DNA of 64,000 nucleotides from VFMC01 sp963791635 (GCA_963791635.1 CAWBTC010000005.1:1302001-1366000), one strand, 5' to 3'. Shown: positions 46,756 through 55,708, counted from the stretch's first letter. Numbers and translations: made by a program. The notes: generated from the letters alone by a model not told the origin.

Positions 46756-47737
46756 GGCGGATCCTCGGGTCGAGCCAGGCATACGCGAGGTCTGCCAGCA
46801 GATTGAAAAAGATGACTGAGGCGGTGATGATCACCATCCAGGGCATGAGCTCGGGGAAGTCACCGTTTGCCTCGGCGTTCAGGAAGAACTTCCCCATGCC
46901 GGGGTACTCGAAGATGCCCTCGGAGATGATCAGACCACCGACGATGAAGCCCATGTCGAGCGCTGCGATGGTCACGATCGGCACCATCGCGTTGCGCAGT
47001 GCGTGCTTGACGAGCACCTGTCGCTCGCTGATGCCCTTGGCTCGTGCCGTGCGCAGGTAGTCGCTGCTCATCACGTCGAGCAACGAGGCTCGCATGTACC
47101 GGCTGTACGCGGCGATCGTCTGGATCGACACGACGACGACTGGCAGGATCATGAACTTCAGCATCAGGACCAGATCGAAGCCTTTGTGTCCGGCCGGGTA
47201 CATGCCCGAGGTGGGCAACAACGGCGAACCGAACCACTTCGCCCACTGCACGGAGAACACGAGCTGCAGGATGACTGCGCTGATGAACGGCTGGATGGAG
47301 AACCCGATCAGCGCGCCGGTGTTCACCGCACTGTCACGCAACTTGCCCGGCCGCAGCCCGGCGAACACTCCGAGGGCGAGACCCACGGTGATCCCGAACG
47401 CCGACGCCACAGCGCCCAGGCGGATCGTGTTGATCAGTGCATCTTTCAGGTTGGGCCACACGGGACGGCTGCCCTTGATGCTGGGTTGCCAGTCGCCGGT
47501 GAGAAACCCGCCGAGCCAGTGGAAGTACCCGCGCACATAGCCGCTGAAACCGGGCCAGAGACCGTTCAACTCGATGTACTGGGCACGCTTCGCGGGCTGC
47601 TTGGCGAGCCTCGGGTTGGATCGCGCATAGCTCGCGAGCGGATCGGTCGAGAGCCTCAATGCGCAGTACACGACGAACGTGAGGATCAACAGCGTCGGGA
47701 TCGCCCACAGCAGGCGACGAAGTATGAAACGCAGCAT
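46748..47737 (-). CDS. oppB: Oligopeptide ABC transporter permease (OppB/DppB)
   Basis: Encodes 329 aa. The N-terminal RFILRRLLWAIPTLLILTFVVY is the usual OppB start. The permease core shows GVFAGLRPGKLRDSAVNTGALIGFSIQPFI, then SSDYLRTARAKGISERQVLVKHALRNAMVPIVTI (EAA loop) and EYPGMGKFFLNA. Forms the channel with OppC. It follows the binding-protein gene by 112 bp, a gap that contains a strong hairpin. Confidence 0.94.
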   Translation of the reverse strand: MLRFILRRLLWAIPTLLILTFVVYCALRLSTDPLASYARSNPRLAKQPAKRAQYIELNGLWPGFSGYVRGYFHWLGGFLTGDWQPSIKGSRPVWPNLKDALINTIRLGAVASAFGITVGLALGVFAGLRPGKLRDSAVNTGALIGFSIQPFISAVILQLVFSVQWAKWFGSPLLPTSGMYPAGHKGFDLVLMLKFMILPVVVVSIQTIAAYSRYMRASLLDVMSSDYLRTARAKGISERQVLVKHALRNAMVPIVTIAALDMGFIVGGLIISEGIFEYPGMGKFFLNAEANGDFPELMPWMVIITASVIFFNLLADLAYAWLDPRIRLD

Positions 47738-47756
47738 GGACGACTCCCTTTCACGA

Positions 47757-47793
47757 GACAGCGGGGTCGATCGAAGCGACCGACCCCGCTGTC
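47757..47793 (-). terminator. Intercistronic hairpin between the binding protein and permease genes
   Basis: Perfect 13-bp arms (47757-47769 and 47781-47793, GACAGCGGGGTCG and its complement) with an 11-base loop lie 56 bases past the binding-protein stop and before oppB. No T-run follows. Such a structure commonly causes partial termination or protects the upstream message, so the binding protein would be made in excess of the membrane subunits. Confidence 0.7.
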
Positions 47794-47849
47794 GCAGGTG
47801 TGAAACTACTACTTCTATGCAGTCACTGGACTGACGTCCGAATCGAGGA

Positions 47850-49613
47850 TCAGAGGATCTCGACCACAGGCTCGCTGGCCATCATCGGGGTCAGTTCGTA
47901 CTCACTGTCGTTGGTGGTGTCGTATACGCCCATCACCAACGGGAACGCGATCGTCCACACGTACCATGACGAGTTGGCGCACTCGGTGATCGGGTTGAGG
48001 CAACCCGGCCACTGCTCGGCACCGATGACGATCTGGCCGTCACCGTCGACGTCGGTCCACTCGCTGAAGTTGATGAACGCCTCGAAGTTGTTGAGGTCAC
48101 CCTCAACCGGGCCGCCGACCTTGTCGGTGCGGTACAGACCCGACTTCGGGAACTGGAACGTGGGCAGGAGCACCCAGTCCTCGCGCATCAGGGCGATGGC
48201 GCTCTTGACGAGCTCAGCGCGGGCATCGAGATCGATCGTCGCATCGGCCTCGTACAGCGCTGCAGTGGCCTCCTCGTTGCACCATCCCTGGCTGTTCTGA
48301 CCGGCGAACTCGTTCTCCTCTGTGGGGATCTGGTCGCAGGCGAAGCTGCTGGTGAGGTACTGCGGATCCGGCGGTGCGGTCGAGATGTACATCCCGAGGT
48401 CGTAGTCGAGGCTTGGGAGACGCTGCTGGAACACGCACTCTGCTTCGCAGTTGTCGGCGACAACGTTGAAACCGGCCTCCTGCAGCAACGGGATCAGGTA
48501 CGCCTGGGTGTTCTCACGACGGCTGTTGCCGGCGTTGACCATCCAACGGACCTCCGGGGTCTCGCCGTCCTTGCTCCAATAGCCGTCGCCGTCCTTCACC
48601 CAGCCGTCGCCCTCGAGCAGCGCCGCAGCGCCCTCGAGATCGAAGGTGTCCTGGAAGTTGGACTGGTCGCAGTAGCGGCCTGGAACGATCGGTCCGCAGG
48701 ACAGCGGCTCCGCGCCGTCGACGATCGGGACGTAGATCTGCTGGAACAGCGCGTCGACGTCGATCGACTGGGCAAAGGCCTGGCGGAACACCGGATCGGC
48801 GAACGGGCCTTCCTGCTGCTGGAAGTACAGGGCTTCGTAGTCGCCACCGAACGTGATGGAAACCTTGACGTTTGCGTCGCCGGCCACCGCGTCAGCCGTC
48901 TCCGGGCTGTACTGCGGATAGATGAAGTCGACCTCGGAGGCGAGCAGTGACGCGATCTCGGTCTCCTGGTCGGCCTTCGGCACGATGACGACCTTGGGCG
49001 TCACCGCGGCATCGTCTCCGAAGTAGTTCTCGTTCGGTACGAACACCGCCTGCGAGTCGCTCCACGACTCGAGCTTGTACGGACGGTTCGAGAAGGAGAA
49101 CTCGGTCTGAAGGTCTGCGGAGATGTCGTTGCAGTCGGCAAAGGCATCGGCCTTCAGCAAGGAACCGGCACCGAACAGACCACGGTATGGGGCATAGACC
49201 GTCTTGAAATCGACGACGACCTGCTTGTCGCTCTCGCCGGCGCCGATCGACAGGATCTGGTCGTAACCGACGGTCGACAGCGAGCCGACGGTGCCCATGA
49301 CGGCTTCGTACTGGCAGACGAAGTCAGCGGCCGTGATCGGCGTGCCGTCGTCCCACACCGCTGCTTCGGCGATGTCATAGGTGATCCGCATGGCGGGCTC
49401 TTCGGCCGGTGCCTCGGTGGTGCCGGGGGCCTCGGTGGTCTCTCCGCCAGCTTCCGTGGTGACGGGGGCCTCGGTGGCCTCCGTCTCCGCGGTCGTGCCG
49501 GGAGCGTCCGTGGCCGTCGTGGTCTCTTCGTCGTCGCCACCGCAAGCTGCGGCGATGAGCGAAAGACCCACGACAAGTGCGGCGAACTTGGTGCCGCGCC
49601 TCGTGGTGCTCAC
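47850..49613 (-). CDS. oppA: Oligopeptide ABC transporter substrate-binding lipoprotein
   Basis: Encodes 587 aa. A lipoprotein signal (TKFAALVVGLSLIAAACGGDD, lipobox LIAAAC) precedes a Thr/Glu/Ala-rich linker to about residue 74. The family 5 solute-binding fold then follows: ITYDIAEAAVWDDGTPITAADFVCQYEAVM, GSLLKADAF, DPVFRQAFAQSIDVDALF and LIPLLQEAGFNV. Paired cysteines (CDQIP, CNEEA, CEAEC) suggest disulphides. It captures peptides outside the membrane and delivers them to OppBC. Confidence 0.93.
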   Translation of the reverse strand: MSTTRRGTKFAALVVGLSLIAAACGGDDEETTTATDAPGTTAETEATEAPVTTEAGGETTEAPGTTEAPAEEPAMRITYDIAEAAVWDDGTPITAADFVCQYEAVMGTVGSLSTVGYDQILSIGAGESDKQVVVDFKTVYAPYRGLFGAGSLLKADAFADCNDISADLQTEFSFSNRPYKLESWSDSQAVFVPNENYFGDDAAVTPKVVIVPKADQETEIASLLASEVDFIYPQYSPETADAVAGDANVKVSITFGGDYEALYFQQQEGPFADPVFRQAFAQSIDVDALFQQIYVPIVDGAEPLSCGPIVPGRYCDQSNFQDTFDLEGAAALLEGDGWVKDGDGYWSKDGETPEVRWMVNAGNSRRENTQAYLIPLLQEAGFNVVADNCEAECVFQQRLPSLDYDLGMYISTAPPDPQYLTSSFACDQIPTEENEFAGQNSQGWCNEEATAALYEADATIDLDARAELVKSAIALMREDWVLLPTFQFPKSGLYRTDKVGGPVEGDLNNFEAFINFSEWTDVDGDGQIVIGAEQWPGCLNPITECANSSWYVWTIAFPLVMGVYDTTNDSEYELTPMMASEPVVEIL

Positions 49614-49913
49614 GTGGTTGTCCTCCTGATGGTGGTTCGGAGGGAGGTTTTCCTCGAGCCCGGAACCGCCCGCATCGCCTCACCTTTCAGCTCAGCATTG
49701 CGGCGTTCGACAGAATCGAACCCTCACGCCGTCCTCCCCGATCGACGTGAGCAACGAAAAGCTACCACCAAGAGCTACCGACGGGTAGGCACTCCGTTTC
49801 AGATGTACGAAAAGTCGGCGCGAACGTTCCAAGACTGCTGCCTCGCTCGGTGCCCGACGAATCGGTGGTTCGTCCACGATGTCGCCAGGTCGCGTTCGCT
49901 GAGGGGGGGGGGC
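49614..49913. other. Intergenic region between tpiA and oppA, with a G10 run
   Basis: No gene is seen. Ten consecutive Gs (49903-49912) lie immediately after the tpiA stop and are flanked by short CTGAG/CTCAG arms. AGCTACC recurs at about 49760 and 49774, and the segment has the relatively A+T-rich tract expected of an oppA promoter on the minus strand. Confidence 0.5.
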
Positions 49914-50682
49914 TCAGGACCCGAGCTTGCAGATCCGCGCGAACTCGTCCGGATCCAGGCTTGCACCGCCGACGAGGGCCCCGTCGACGTCGGGTCCGGC
50001 CATCAGCTCGGCGATCGTTCCCGCCTTGACCGAACCGCCGTACTGGATGCGCACGTCGGCCGCCGCCTTGTTGCCTGCGATGTCCACGATTGCGCCGCGG
50101 ATCGCTGCACAGACGTTCTGGGCATCCTCGGCGGTCGCGTTCTTGCCAGTGCCGATCGCCCAGATGGGTTCGTACGCGATCACGAGCGCACCGATCTGGT
50201 CGGCAGAGCGGCCTGCGAGGCCCGCGCGGTACCTGACCGAGCACCTTGGTCTCGGTCTCGCCCGCCTCACGCTCGACCAGGGTCTCTCCTACGCACATGA
50301 TCGGCGTCATCGCGTGCTTGATGATCGCAGCGACCTTGCTGTTCACCATCTCGTCGGTCTCGCCGAACAGCTCGCGCCGCTCGCTGTGACCGCAGATCAC
50401 GTAGTCGACGCCGAGCTTGGCGAGGAACAACGGTGACACCTCGCCCGTGAAGGCACCTTTGTCCTCCCAGTGGCAGTGCTGGGCACCGAGCGCGAACTCG
50501 AGCTTGTCTGCGTCGATCACGGTCTGGACGCTGCGGATGTCGGTGAACGGCGGGTGGATGCTCACATCCACCTGTTCGAAGTCGTCCTTGCCCACCAGGT
50601 AGGCCAGCTTCTGCACGCACTGGATGGCTTCGAAGTGGTTGTGGTTCATCTTCCAGTTGCCGGAGATGAGTGGCTTGCGCAT
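49914..50682 (-). CDS. tpiA: Triosephosphate isomerase, frameshifted
   Basis: Starts at ATG 50682. Interconverts dihydroxyacetone phosphate and glyceraldehyde-3-phosphate. K11 (SGNWKMN) and H99 (CGHSERRELF) of the active site are in the first frame; after KVLGQV the frame is lost and RAGLAGRSADQIG... resumes in the +1 frame with the catalytic E171 (AYEPIWAIGTG) and the phosphate loop YGGSVK. One base removed at about 50231 gives 255 aa, exactly the usual length. An essential enzyme, so the break is very probably a sequence error. It lies 54 bp after pgk. Confidence 0.93.
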
Positions 50683-50736
50683 GTCGATGCCTTCTCGATC
50701 GTTGGTGCTTGAGCGTTGGAGCCGGCGCTGACGGGG

Positions 50737-51876
50737 TCAGGCGTTGGGTGCGTGGCGGAGTGCTTCGAGACCGGGGAGGTCGCCGAGCTCGAGCAGTTCG
50801 AGCGACGCCCCACCACCGGTGGACACGTGGTCGACGTCGTCGTCGAGCCCGAACTGCGCGAGCGCGGCGGCGGAGTCGCCACCGCCGACGACGGTGAACG
50901 CCTTGGTGTCGGCCATCGCCTGGGCGACGGTCCGAGTGCCGGCGGCGAAGCGGTCGTCTTCGAACATGCCCATCGGGCCGTTCCAGAACACGGTGCGCGC
51001 GTCCATGATGATGTCGCTGAACGCGGCGGCCGTGCCGGGGCCGATGTCGAAGCCCTTGGCGCCATCGGGCAGGCGCGCGCCGTACGTGGCGAAGTTGCCG
51101 TCGGCGTCGAGGCCGACGATGTCCTCGGGCAGGTGGATCGCTTTGCCTCGCTCCCCTGCCGAGTCGAGCAGGCGCTTGCAGGTGTCCACCTGGTCGGGCT
51201 CCCACAACGAAGCACCGATCGGATTGCCCTGCGCCGCGAGGAACGTGAAGCACATCGCTCCGCCGATCACGAGCGAGTCGACGGTGTTCATCAGGGCCTC
51301 GACGACACCGAGCTTGTCGGAGATCTTCGAACCGCCGAGCACCGCCACGAACGGGTGCTTCGGGTTGTTGCGGAGGCCGAGCAGGACGTCGACCTCTCTC
51401 TGCAGGAGCAGGCCCATCGCCGACGGGAGCGTCCTCGGCGGACCGACGATCGACGCGTGCGCTCGGTGGCACGCACCGAACGCATCGTCGACGTAGGCGT
51501 CGATGCCGTCGATCAACTGGGCGACGAAAGCAGGATCGTTGCCCTCCTCACCCGCATCGAAGCGCAGGTTCTCGAGCAGCTCGACGCCCGGTGCGAGTTC
51601 GGCGAGACGAGCACGCACCGGGTCGATCGAGTACTTCGGGTTCGGTTGTCCCTTGGGGCGACCGAGATGCGAGGCGGTGACGACCGTCGCTCCACGCTCC
51701 GTGAGCCAGGCGATCGTCGGCAATGCAGCGCGGATCCGGAAGTCGTCGGTGATGACACCGTTCTCCATCGGCACGTTGAAGTCCGTCCGCACCAGCACGC
51801 GCTTGCCGGCGACGTCTCCCAAGTCTTCCAGTGTGGGAACGTCGAGCGTCGGGATGTGGGAAGGGCGATCGGCCAT
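50737..51876 (-). CDS. pgk: Phosphoglycerate kinase
   Basis: Encodes 379 aa from ATG 51876 (eight bases after the gap stop); longer upstream frames are spurious. It makes ATP from 1,3-bisphosphoglycerate. N-terminal substrate residues are in KRVLVRTDFNVPMENGVITDDFRIRAALPTIAWLTERG, TASHLGRPKG and DDAFGACHRAHASIVG; the C-terminal nucleotide domain has VAVLGGSKISDKLGV, FWNGPMGMFEDDRFAAGT, and VVGGGDSAAAL, HVSTGGGASLELLE. Somewhat short (families are 390-400 aa). Operon with gap and tpiA. Confidence 0.97.
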   Translation of the reverse strand: MADRPSHIPTLDVPTLEDLGDVAGKRVLVRTDFNVPMENGVITDDFRIRAALPTIAWLTERGATVVTASHLGRPKGQPNPKYSIDPVRARLAELAPGVELLENLRFDAGEEGNDPAFVAQLIDGIDAYVDDAFGACHRAHASIVGPPRTLPSAMGLLLQREVDVLLGLRNNPKHPFVAVLGGSKISDKLGVVEALMNTVDSLVIGGAMCFTFLAAQGNPIGASLWEPDQVDTCKRLLDSAGERGKAIHLPEDIVGLDADGNFATYGARLPDGAKGFDIGPGTAAAFSDIIMDARTVFWNGPMGMFEDDRFAAGTRTVAQAMADTKAFTVVGGGDSAAALAQFGLDDDVDHVSTGGGASLELLELGDLPGLEALRHAPNA

Positions 51877-51884
51877 GACCGGAA

Positions 51885-52910
51885 TCACCGCTTCTTGCGC
51901 TTGGCGGCCTTGGCCCCCGCGAACAAGGCCGTGTCGACGAGTCGGTTCGAGTAGCCCCACTCGTTGTCGTACCACGACAGCACCTTCACCATCTTGCCCA
52001 TGCTCATCGTCAAGCCGGCGTCGAAGATGCTCGAGTGCGGGTCGCCCTGGATGTCGCTCGACACGATCGGATCTTCGGTGTAGCGAAGAATCCCCTTGAG
52101 CGGTCCGCCGGCAGCTGCCTTCTTGTACGCCGCGTTGATCTGCTCGACGGTTGCCGCCGTCTTGAGGTTGGCGGTGAAGTCGACGATCGAGCCGGTCGGC
52201 ACCGGCACGCGCAGGGAGGTGCCGTCGAGCTTGCCCTTCATCGACGCGAGCACGAGGCTGGTGGCGCGGGCGGCGCCGGTGCTGGTGGGCACGATGTTGA
52301 TCGCCGCACCACGCGCACGGCGCAGGTCCTTGTGCGGGCCGTCGACCAGTTGCTGATCACCGGTGTATGCGTGAACGGTCTGCATCAGCCCTTGCTCCAC
52401 GCCGAACGCGTCGTCGAGCACCTTCACCAACGGCACGAAGCAGTTGGTCGTGCAGCTGGCGTTCGAGATGACCTTCTGGGTCGCGAAGTCGAACTCCTTG
52501 TGGTTCACCCCGTACACGAACGTTCCGTCCGCGCCGTCGCACGGTGCCGACACGATGACGAGTGGGGCACCACCCTCGAGGTGGTACGCAGCCGTGTCAC
52601 GCTTGGTGAAGAAACCGGTCGACTCGATCACGACGTCCACTCCGAGATCACCCCACGGCAGCTGCTTCGGGTCGCGCTCGCTGAGCACGAGCAACTCGTC
52701 ACCGTCGACGGAGATGCCGCCCTTGGTGGGCTTGATGGTCTGCTTGAGCGAGCCCATCACGGAGTCGTACTTCAACAGGTGAGCCATCGTCTCGAGCGAG
52801 CCGAGATCGTTCACCGCAACGATGTCGATGTCGACACCACGCTCTTTCGCCGCACGGAAGAAGTTGCGCCCGATGCGCCCGAAGCCGTTGATTCCTACAC
52901 GAACCGTCAT
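51885..52910 (-). CDS. gap: Glyceraldehyde-3-phosphate dehydrogenase, type I
   Basis: Encodes 341 aa. NAD-binding INGFGRIGRNF (residues 7-17), catalytic C153 in SNASCTTN and H180 in TVHAYTGDQ, and the C-terminal SWYDNEWGYSNRL. First gene of the gap - pgk - tpiA run and 165 bp downstream of rapZ; in most actinobacteria whiA and yvcK stand in that gap. A short basic tail (KAAKRKKR) is unusual. Confidence 0.97.
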   Translation of the reverse strand: MTVRVGINGFGRIGRNFFRAAKERGVDIDIVAVNDLGSLETMAHLLKYDSVMGSLKQTIKPTKGGISVDGDELLVLSERDPKQLPWGDLGVDVVIESTGFFTKRDTAAYHLEGGAPLVIVSAPCDGADGTFVYGVNHKEFDFATQKVISNASCTTNCFVPLVKVLDDAFGVEQGLMQTVHAYTGDQQLVDGPHKDLRRARGAAINIVPTSTGAARATSLVLASMKGKLDGTSLRVPVPTGSIVDFTANLKTAATVEQINAAYKKAAAGGPLKGILRYTEDPIVSSDIQGDPHSSIFDAGLTMSMGKMVKVLSWYDNEWGYSNRLVDTALFAGAKAAKRKKR

Positions 52911-53075
52911 GACGGCCGTCCTTTCGTCCTGAGATCACCGCCGTCGTCGGCGGTCACCAGTGGTGGTCTGAGAGCCATTGCGACTGTACCCAATGGTCAT
53001 GCCTGGCCAGGTGTTCCCGCAGGGGACAAGGTCCCGAGACAGCCCGTCATCGACAACTTGTGCAGATCGCAGCGA

Positions 53076-53924
53076 TCAGTGGTGGAGATCGCGGTGCGTG
53101 ACGCGCGGGTGGTGGCCCTTCGAGCGGAGCCACGTCGCCAGCTCCTCGGTGAGCGCCACCGAGCGGTGACGGCCGCCCGTGCAACCGATCGCGACCGACA
53201 GGTAGCTCTTCCCCTCATCTTCGTAGGCGGGCAGGAGCAGCTCGAGCAGGTGCTCGAAGCGGTGCAGGAACTCGTCGGTGGCGGGCTGGCCGAGCACGAA
53301 GTCGCGCACCGCGGCGTCGAGGCCGGTCTGGGGGCGGAGCTCCTCGATCCAATGAGGGTTCGGAAGGAAGCGCACGTCCATCACCAGATCGACGTCGAGG
53401 GGGATCCCGTGCTTGTACCCGAACGACGTGACCGCGATCTGCATGGTGGAACGGATCTGCTCGTCGCCGAAGGTGGCGTAGATGAGCGACTTCAGCTGAT
53501 GCACGTTGAGATCGCTCGTGTCCACCACGAGGTCTGCCTCGGCCTTCACCGACTCCAGCATGTCGCGCTCACGCTCGATCGTCTCGGCCATGCCGGAGTT
53601 GCCGTCGTCGAGCGGGTGCTTGCGCCTGCTGCTGCCGTAGCGCTTGACCAACTCGGGTGTCGAGGCATCGAGGAACAGCACTCGCACCCGGTGCGCTTGG
53701 CGCAGACGGCTGATCGCGTCGAGCACCTCGATCGGTTCGGCGGTCGGCCCGACGACGAGACCGAGCTTGGTGAACGCGCCAGGCCCGCTGCCCAGCTCGA
53801 CGATCTTGTCGAGCAGCTCGATGGGCAGGTTGTCGACGACGAACCACCCGAGGTCCTCCAGGTCGTCGGCGGCCTGGGACCTCCCGGCGCCGGAGAGCCC
53901 GGTGATGACGAGGACATCGGTCAC
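53076..53924 (-). CDS. rapZ: RapZ/YvcJ-family nucleotide-binding protein
   Basis: Encodes 282 aa from GTG 53924. Walker A is ITGLSGAGRSQAA, with Arg in place of the usual Lys, as in other actinobacterial homologues. The middle has the family's VVDNLPIELLDKIVEL, RVLFLDASTPELVKRYGSSRRKHPL and the C-terminal module SFGYKHGIPLDVDLVMDVRFLPNPHW, VAIGCTGGRHRSVALTEEL. Proteobacterial RapZ controls GlmS through sRNA binding; the role in actinobacteria is less clear. 19 bp downstream of the methyltransferase gene. Confidence 0.95.
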   Translation of the reverse strand: MTDVLVITGLSGAGRSQAADDLEDLGWFVVDNLPIELLDKIVELGSGPGAFTKLGLVVGPTAEPIEVLDAISRLRQAHRVRVLFLDASTPELVKRYGSSRRKHPLDDGNSGMAETIERERDMLESVKAEADLVVDTSDLNVHQLKSLIYATFGDEQIRSTMQIAVTSFGYKHGIPLDVDLVMDVRFLPNPHWIEELRPQTGLDAAVRDFVLGQPATDEFLHRFEHLLELLLPAYEDEGKSYLSVAIGCTGGRHRSVALTEELATWLRSKGHHPRVTHRDLHH

Positions 53925-53943
53925 GAGCTGGATCGTACGTGAT

Positions 53944-54684
53944 TCAGCGGTCGTGTCCCGAGATCCTGCGCGTCCGCAGGTACAGCAGACGCGGGATCGT
54001 GCTCGCGGCCTCGTACTCCTCGGCCCGGGCGATGAACCCGGGTGGCGGGGCGGGCTCGACCATCCGCTCCAGCAACAGGCCGTTGTCGGCGAGGGCGTTG
54101 ATGTAGCGGCTGAGCGGACGATGGATGAAGGGGATGAACACGTCCTTCTCCACCTCCTCGATCGTCTCGTCCTCGATGAGGTACGGACCGATGCGCCAGT
54201 ACTGCTCGGGCGGGTCGAGGAACTGGTCGTCGATCCACCCGCTGTTGGGGGTCTGCAGCAGCGGGTGGTTCAAGAAGAAGCAGAAGCGTCCGCCCGGGAC
54301 CACCACTCGGGCGACCTCGGCGATCGCGTCGTCGACATCACGGATGTGTTCGAACACGAGGCACGCGACGACGGCGTCGAACGACGAGTCGGCGAAGGGC
54401 AGCTTGCCGGCGCCTGCCTTGAGATAGAGCGCTCCCCCGCCACGCTCGCGGGCCACCTTCACCTGGTTCCAGGTGGGGTCGACCCCGACCACCAACTCGG
54501 CACCGAGCGTGACCGCGAGTCGGCTGACCTGGCCATCGCCGCAGCCGACGTCCAGCACACGCCGTGCGCCTGCCAGCTCTTCGGCCGCGAGCGGCAGGAT
54601 CTGCTCTTCGTACTCGGGGTCGGCACCGTCGGTGAATCCGTCGATCCACCACTCGGCGTGGGTCTCCCACAGCTCGTCACTCAT
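53944..54684 (-). CDS. Class I SAM-dependent methyltransferase
   Basis: Encodes 246 aa. SAM-binding motif I RRVLDVGCGDGQVSRLAV (about residues 41-58), motif II VVGVDPTWNQVKVA, FADSSFDAVVACLVFEHIRDVDDAIAEVARVVVPGGRFCFFLNHP (motifs III/IV). The C-terminal half (SGWIDDQFLDPPEQYWRIGPYLIEDETIEEVEKD) is typical of the UbiE/Methyltransf_11 family with an actinobacterial extension. Substrate unknown. Possibly cotranscribed with rapZ, and divergent from an LLM oxidoreductase across a striking inverted-repeat cluster. Confidence 0.9.
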   Translation of the reverse strand: MSDELWETHAEWWIDGFTDGADPEYEEQILPLAAEELAGARRVLDVGCGDGQVSRLAVTLGAELVVGVDPTWNQVKVARERGGGALYLKAGAGKLPFADSSFDAVVACLVFEHIRDVDDAIAEVARVVVPGGRFCFFLNHPLLQTPNSGWIDDQFLDPPEQYWRIGPYLIEDETIEEVEKDVFIPFIHRPLSRYINALADNGLLLERMVEPAPPPGFIARAEEYEAASTIPRLLYLRTRRISGHDR

Positions 54685-54710
54685 CCGGCGACACTAAACC
54701 GCACCACCTC

Positions 54711-54814
54711 GCGATGAGAGATGAGCGGCTGTGCCGACCGGATCTCTCATCACGTCCGCCGTCGGGCGCCGGCGATGAGAGATCGGGTCGCCAGCGACGC
54801 TCATCTCTCATCGC
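54711..54814. repeat. Nested inverted-repeat cluster between divergent genes
   Basis: GCGATGAGAGATGAGC (54711-54726) and its exact complement (54799-54814) form perfect 16-bp outer arms. The core decamer GATGAGAGAT or its complement occurs four times in alternating orientation (54713, 54742, 54774, 54803), so two smaller hairpins (54713-54751 and 54774-54812) can form instead of the outer one. The cluster lies in the 154-bp gap between a methyltransferase gene and an LLM oxidoreductase gene. Confidence 0.9.
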
Positions 54815-54838
54815 GGATCGGTCGCTAGGGTCGGCTGC

Positions 54839-55708
54839 ATGCGCTTTTCCGTCTGGCCGTCGTACGAACGCCCTTGGGATGAGGTGCTCGCCCTCGCCAC
54901 GTGGGCCGAGCAGACGGGGTGGGACGGCTGCTGGTACGCCGACCACTTCATGCCCCAGACCGACGACGACAGCGTCGGCGAGGGCCCGGCGTACGAGTGC
55001 TGGACGATGCTCGCTGCGATCGGTGCGAGCGTGCCCCGCCTGCTGCTCACCTCGATGGTGTCGCCGGTGACGATCCACCACCCCGTGGTGCTCGCCAAGC
55101 GGGCAGCGACGGTCGACCACATCACCGGTGGTCGGGCCGTGCTCGGCCTCGGCGCCGGCTGGCAGGTGAACGAGCACCGCGAGTACGGCTTCGAACTCCC
55201 GCCGGCGGGTGAGCGGGTGAGCCGCTTCGAGGACGCGATCCGGGCGATCCACGAGCTGCTGCGCGACGACGCAGTGCCGTTCGACCCACGGCCGAAGGCG
55301 ATGGAGCTCCTCGTCGGCACCGGAAGCCCACGGATGATGAGGATCACCGCCCGGTGGGCCGACGTGTGGAACACCTGGGGCAACCCTGATGAGCGGCAGC
55401 GTCGCACCGACGTGTTCCTGCAGGCGTGCGAAACCGTGGATCGCGACCCCGGCACCGTGCGACGCTCGAGCCAGGCGCTGTTCTTCCTCACCGACGACGA
55501 CGCCGCACGTGACAAGCTGCGCGCTCGCGCCCCGCAGGACCGCTCACTCGTCGGCGGGGCCTCGGAGCTGATCGACCTCGTCGCCACCTACGTCGAGGCC
55601 GGTGTCGACGAGCTCGCCATCGCCGACTTCACCCTCGGCAACACTCGCGAGCAACGCCTCGACACGTACCAGCGCCTGCGCGACGAGGTCCTCAGCGCCT
55701 TCATGTGA
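54839..55708 (+). CDS. LLM-class F420-dependent oxidoreductase
   Basis: Encodes 289 aa. Luciferase-like barrel: RFSVWPSYERPWDEVLALATWAEQTGWDGCWYADHFM, then PRLLLTSMVSPVTIHHPVVLAKRAATVDHITGGRAVLGLGAGWQVNEHREYGFELPPAGERVSRFEDA. The latter GAGW-x-x-x-E-H-x-x-Y-G region is characteristic of F420-dependent actinobacterial LLM proteins rather than FMN monooxygenases. Substrate unknown. It converges with uvrC, and the visible uvrC frame overlaps its last 165 bases. Confidence 0.9.
   Translation: MRFSVWPSYERPWDEVLALATWAEQTGWDGCWYADHFMPQTDDDSVGEGPAYECWTMLAAIGASVPRLLLTSMVSPVTIHHPVVLAKRAATVDHITGGRAVLGLGAGWQVNEHREYGFELPPAGERVSRFEDAIRAIHELLRDDAVPFDPRPKAMELLVGTGSPRMMRITARWADVWNTWGNPDERQRRTDVFLQACETVDRDPGTVRRSSQALFFLTDDDAARDKLRARAPQDRSLVGGASELIDLVATYVEAGVDELAIADFTLGNTREQRLDTYQRLRDEVLSAFM

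Noticed and set aside
45282..50231. Programmed +1 frameshifting in oppD and tpiA
   Set aside because: No shift signal such as a stop codon after a slippery codon with an upstream Shine-Dalgarno-like sequence (as in prfB) is seen, and ten cases in 64 kb with insertion polarity fit sequence error better. Kept as an alternative in the findings only.
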